A DNA stretch of 64,000 nucleotides from Homarus americanus (Eukaryota; Arthropoda; Malacostraca; Decapoda; Nephropidae), in the NCBI RefSeq assembly GCF_018991925.1, contig NW_024722158.1, positions 2,207,673 to 2,271,672 of the forward strand. Direction: 5' to 3'. Below, piece after piece: positions 59,495 to 64,000 of the stretch (the first letter of the stretch is position 1; each line of letters begins with the position of its first letter). The position numbers and the translations under genes are program-made. The notes beneath the pieces are model-generated. The model saw only the letters and a program-made list of their open reading frames with translations, was not told where the DNA came from and did not search any database.

Positions 59495-59766
59495 TATTTG
59501 AAAAGAAATGAAAGACTTGGAAAGTATAAGAAAAGACAGATAAGACATGTATGTAAATTGTGGAACTAAAGACACAGCCTAGGAATTATTAAATAAATAC
59601 ACCATGAAAGTTTAATCTAAAGAACATACATAACTAAGGAAAGAATTACTTATATAAGAATATAAGCAAGAGTATAAAATACATTTATAAATAATGAATT
59701 GAAGATTAATAAGAGAAAAGAATATCTGGAGAGTAAATTATATAGAGAAAGAAATGGTCCATTACA

Positions 59767-61170
59767 TCAGCTGTTAAACAATCAGGTGATTTGAGAATAT
59801 GTATAGATCCACAGGCATTGAACAAAGCTTTAACAAGGGAATTGCTTCCATTACCTGTCATGGATGACATTTTGCCAGAAATAACAAAAGCTAAAGTACT
59901 GTATTCTCAAGTTTTGACATGAAGAATGGGTATTGGCAATGTGTTCTTGATGATGAATCGAGTATGTTGACTACTCTTCAAACACCATATGGTAGATATA
60001 GGTGGTTAAGATTACCCTTTGGTTTAAATGTTAGTAGTGAAATATTTCAAAAGAGATTACACATGGCATTAGATATCATTAAAGGAGTTGTATGTGTTGC
60101 TGATGATATCTTAGTTTATGGAACTGGTAATAATTATGAAAAAGCAGTCAGGGATCATGATGAAAAACTGCACAAGTTGTAAGAAAGATGCAGAATGATG
60201 GGTATTAAATGGAACAATGTAAAAACTGAAATTAGGAAGTCTGAAATAACATATTTAGGGCATAAAGTAACAAGTGATGGAATAATGGCAGACCCTAAAC
60301 CAATGGAAACTGATGTTGACATGAAGCCACCAGGAGATATAAAAAGTATTCGAAGATTATTTGGGATGGTTAACTATCTAGGCAGATTTCTACCACGTTT
60401 GTCAGAGGTTATGGAACCAATTAGAAGGTTAACACATCTGAATGTTGAGTGGAAATGGACAAAGAAATATGATAAAGCTTTCAAGTAATTAAAGCATTTG
60501 ATCAGTAAGACTCCAATTTTGCAGTATTATGACCCAAAAGAGGAACTTAGTGATTCAATGTGATGCTTCTAAAAAAGGATTAGGTGCTGCATTAATACAA
60601 TGTGATAAACCAATTGCATTTGCAAGTCGTGCATTGACTGATACTAGATATGCACAAATAGAGAGGGAAACATTAGCAATAGTGTTTGCTCTTGATAAAT
60701 TTCTTCAGTATACTTTTGGTAAGAGAACTACTGTATAATAAAAAGTGATCACAAACCCCTTGAAAGAATCATATTGAAGCCATTATGTAGTATGCCAAAA
60801 AGACATCTGGGAATGTTGCTAAAAATTTGGAATATGACAGAGATTGTCTACAAGAAGGGCAGAGAAATGTTTTTAGCAGATACACTCTCATGATCATTTT
60901 TGCTTAATAAGAGTAGTAAACAGATTGAATTTGAGGAAATTAATAATGTTGACTATGTACCAATAAGGAAAGAGAGATTAAGTCAATTAAGAAAAGCAAC
61001 AGAATCTGATGATACTCTGCAATTATTAAAATCAGTGATTTTGGATGGACGGCCAGATGTAAATAAAATTAATTGTGCTCTAAAACCATATAGTTCTTGT
61101 AAAGAAGAATTTTCTGTTCAAGATGGTTTAATTTTTAAAGATGATAGAGTAGTTATACCATTAAGTTAAG
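59767..61170 (+). pseudogene. Mag-like Gypsy pol, continued: RT palm and RNase H
   Basis: The RT frame interrupted at 54585 resumes (SAVKQSGDLRICIDPQALNK). The catalytic region is VADDILVYG (60094-60120). The connection and RNase H follow (LVIQCDASKKGLGAALIQCD from 60547). Frameshifts or stops lie at about 59919, 60180, 60488 and 60736. The frame at 60900-61169 covers the linker before integrase. Confidence 0.85.
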
Positions 61171-62296
61171 AGCAGAGATGAAAAAAGCTGTGTATTCATC
61201 ACACATAGGTATTGAAGGATGTTTAAGACGCGCCAGGGAATGCATTTATTGGCCAGGCATGAATGCAGATTTGAAACAGTTTATTGCAACATGTGAGATG
61301 TGTAACACGTATCCAAATGCGCAACAAAAAAATCTCTAATGTCTCATGAATGAGCTGATAGGCCATGGCAGAAAGAAGGTGTAGAATTTATGACATTAAA
61401 AAATCTTGATTACTTAGCAACAGTAGATTATTTTTCAAACTTCTGGGAAATAGGTTATCTAGAAAACACAAAAGCAGCTACTGTTATAAGAAAATAAGCT
61501 CACTTTGCTAGGTATGGTCTCCCATCAGCTATTATAAGTAACAATGGACCACAATTTACAAGTGAGGAATTCTATGATTTTGCTATAAAGTATGACATGA
61601 ACACAGAACTAGCAGTCCCACATACCCACAATCTAACAGTATGATGGAATCAGCTGTTAAGATGGCAAAGAAATTGATTAAGAAAGCCGTAGAAAGCGGT
61701 AAAGATCCTTATTTAGCCATTTTAGATTATAGAAACACACCCGCACAAGACAACGAATGTAGTCCAGCACAATATAACTTAGGTCGAAGAACACGAACAT
61801 TACTACCAATGTCTACTAAGCTTCTCCAGCCGCAACAGGTTGATACTAATTTTGCCAAGAAGAGAAAACATTTGAGAATTATCAGAAGTAAATGGTATTA
61901 TGATAAAGGAGCCAAGGATAAAGGAGCCAAGGATTTTAATAATTTGTCAGAAGATGAAACAGTATGTATGAAACCACATGTGCTAGGGAAGAAAGATTGG
62001 AAAAAAAGGTAAAATTGTAAAACAATTAGATGATAGATCATACTTTATTGAAAGTGATGCAGGTATTTTTAGGACAAACAGATCTCATATAAGAAGGACT
62101 ATGGAGAATGGGAACAACACACATGAGAAAAATATAAATCAAACAAGTCCTAAGAAGGCACAAGAACATAACAAAGAAATGAATAATTTGTCTCCTCCAC
62201 AGCAAGACACAGAGTCTAATAATTTTAAGCCTAATGTAGAGCAAATTTTTAATGACTCATTGATAACAAGCGGGAGAATGAGGCAGACTAGAAATA
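61171..62296 (+). pseudogene. Mag-like Gypsy integrase and C-terminus
   Basis: The zinc region is visible as SSHIGIEGCLRRAR, then CEMCNTY. In the core the first Asp is in DYLATVDYFSN. The second catalytic position reads SNNGPQF, with Asn (61540-61542) where Asp is expected. The Glu lies in MMESAVKMAK. The C-terminal strand DDRSYFIESDAGIFRTNRSH precedes a tail that ends at 62296, where a LINE joins in frame. Several stops occur between 61330 and 61500. Confidence 0.85.
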
Positions 62297-64000
62297 AAAT
62301 TAAAGGGAGGGGACTTACTTATCGTCGGGTGTATCTACAGATCCAAAACTGTGGCCCACTAAATCAAAGGAACTTAAGAACCATAATAAACAACACGGCG
62401 ATGCTCAACCCTAGCCACCTCCTTATCATAGGGGACTTTAACTATGATGACATCGACTGGAGAAACGAGTCCACCCCGAATGACTTGAATAACCCTGCTA
62501 CTCTTTTCGTAGAAACTCTGAGAGATAATTTTCTATTCCAACATGTTAGAGACCCGACACATTACAGAGGGGAGCAAACTCCCAAGCCACTTGACCTCAT
62601 CATGACAAACGAGGAGGGTATGGTGGCCAAACTGGAACACCTTGCCCCAGTTGGCACCAGTCACCATACAGTGTTGTCATATAGATTTAACTGTTACCTA
62701 GTTCAAGATAAGGCCAGGCCAAGGTGCAAATATTACAAGGGAAATTACGATGGGCTGAGGGAAGAGATGAGGGGTATCAACTGGCCTGACTTATTAAGGT
62801 ACAAGAACGCAGACACTACGCTGAATATCATAATTAGTAAAATGACCCATTTGATCGATAAATATATATCCAAGACCAAACCCAGTGCTTCTAGGAATAC
62901 GAGGGGATCACTACACATGAACCATGCGGCGGTCCACAAAATTAAGAAGAAAACTCAGAAATTCAAGACGTGGTTTGGGTCAAACAATGAGCAAGACAGG
63001 AGGATGTATGCAAGAGCCAGAAACCAAGCAAAGATAGAGTGTAGGAGGGCTGAAAAGGAGTTCCAAAGGCTGGTTGCAAGCGAGGTCAAGTCAAACCCAA
63101 AGGCGCTTTACCGCTATGCAAAGTAAAAATTATAAATACGAGTAGGAGTATCAGACCTGAGGCTTGAAAATTGTAGTTACAGAGATTCTTACCAGGATAA
63201 AGCCGAGGGATTGAAAAGCTTCTTTTCCTCGGTGTTCACAAGAAAGGATGCAACTAACCTTCCTGCATTTGAGGACAGTCGGTTCAACACAGCACTAACC
63301 CATATTGTGTTCACAGAAGAGGGTACTGGTATCAGAAATAATCTGTCAAAGCTAAAGGTCCATCAGAGTCCCGGCCCTGACATGGTGCATCCCAGAGTGC
63401 TAAGAGAGTTGTGCAATAAACTTGCCGAGCCCCTGAAGATCCTGTTTTGTAAATGCCTGGATGAACAAAAGGTCTCCAGTGATTGGAAAGTGGCTTGTGT
63501 GAGTCCTATCTTCAAGAAGAGCGATCGTCACTCCACGAATAACTATAATACCAATGAGCCTGACCAGCATAATATGTAAAGTACTTGAGAGTATTATCAG
63601 AGATGCCACGATGGAAGATCTACTACGAAACAATCTTGTAAAGGATTGCCAACACGGTTTTATGCCAGGGCACTTTTGCTTAACACAATTGCTCAAGGTA
63701 TTGGATATTTCGACCCATATTCTGAAACAAGGTAGTAATATCGACAAAATATACCTAGTTTTTGCCAAGGCTTTCAACAGCGTACCCCATGAAAGGCCAA
63801 AACTTAAACTGGAAGGGTACGGAATTCCGGAAATGTCCTAGCATGGATAGAAGACTTTTTACATGACTGCAAGCAGTGTGTGGTGATTAATTGCACGAAA
63901 TCATCATTTGTACCTGTCACAAGCGGGGTACCGCACGGCAATGTATTGGGCCCACTGTTGTTTGTTTGTTTCATAATTGACATGCCTGACATTGTACACT
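62297..64000 (+). pseudogene. CR1-like LINE (copy F), 5'-truncated, runs off the window
   Basis: From about 62297 the sequence matches copies C and E: endonuclease (PSHLLIIGDFNYDDIDW), linker to SNPKALYRYAK (stop at 63124), then RT fingers (SKLKVHQSPGPDMVHPRVLR), a shift at 63555, QHGFMPGHFCLTQLLKVLD and VFAKAFNSVPHERPK, then another shift near 63830. The first frame is open from the Gypsy C-terminus, giving a 341-codon chimeric frame at 62101-63126. Confidence 0.85.

Noticed and set aside
62101..63126. Novel single 341-residue protein
   Set aside because: The first ~65 residues are Gypsy integrase tail and the rest is LINE; it is a fusion at an insertion junction.

Overview
The window reads as eukaryotic, arthropod-like, repeat-dominated DNA. 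The mix of CR1/jockey-type LINEs, Ty3/Gypsy and BEL/Pao LTR elements, pogo/Tigger-type DNA transposons, tRNA-derived SINEs, TTAGG-like words and very long microsatellites fits a decapod crustacean best, but this is an inference from repeat style and no marker gene confirms it. There are no operons, ribosome binding sites, rRNA genes, CRISPR arrays or bacterial features. Nearly all protein similarity comes from mobile elements, most of them broken. The one host-gene signal is a single spliced exon (20922-21113, minus strand) encoding two probable membrane helices.

Layout. 1-3.2 kb: tandem repeats, an old LTR fragment and a foldback element with ~200-bp inverted arms. 3.8-14 kb: a four-level nest. 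A large degenerate LTR is interrupted by a 5'-truncated CR1-like LINE and by a pogo-type DNA element, and that DNA element is interrupted by a structurally complete Ty3/Gypsy element (6622-11947) with LTRs, TSD, candidate primer site and polypurine tract. 14-21 kb: minisatellites, an 85-93-bp-arm hairpin, a LINE fragment and a 3.7-kb satellite ending a few bases from the exon's splice donor. 21.8-25.5 kb: a THAP-type zinc finger relic and the longest CR1-like LINE copy. 26-32.7 kb: a tRNA-derived SINE and a jockey/I-like LINE with a zinc-knuckle ORF1, split by a second LINE on the opposite strand. 32.7-39 kb: a decayed BEL/Pao element with a CRE-like minisatellite in its leader. 39-42.4 kb: a LINE-bearing hairpin, microsatellites, an LTR fragment and another LINE. 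43.5-50 kb: a CR1-like LINE cut at a TA by a pogo-like element, then a Tigger element with a decayed transposase. 50.4-52.4 kb: two pogo-like families nested in each other. 53.1-62.3 kb: a Mag-like Gypsy element whose reverse transcriptase is split by a 5.2-kb insertion, itself holding three pogo-like elements. 62.3-64 kb: a LINE fused onto the Gypsy 3' end and running off the window.

The value of the locus is stratigraphic: several insertions can be undone exactly, because second copies in the same window, or the interrupted reading frame itself, show the empty site. I see no convincing new gene system. The best leads are the unidentified membrane-protein exon beside the satellite, a short module shared by two transposon families, the foldback and hairpin elements, and the CRE-like array.
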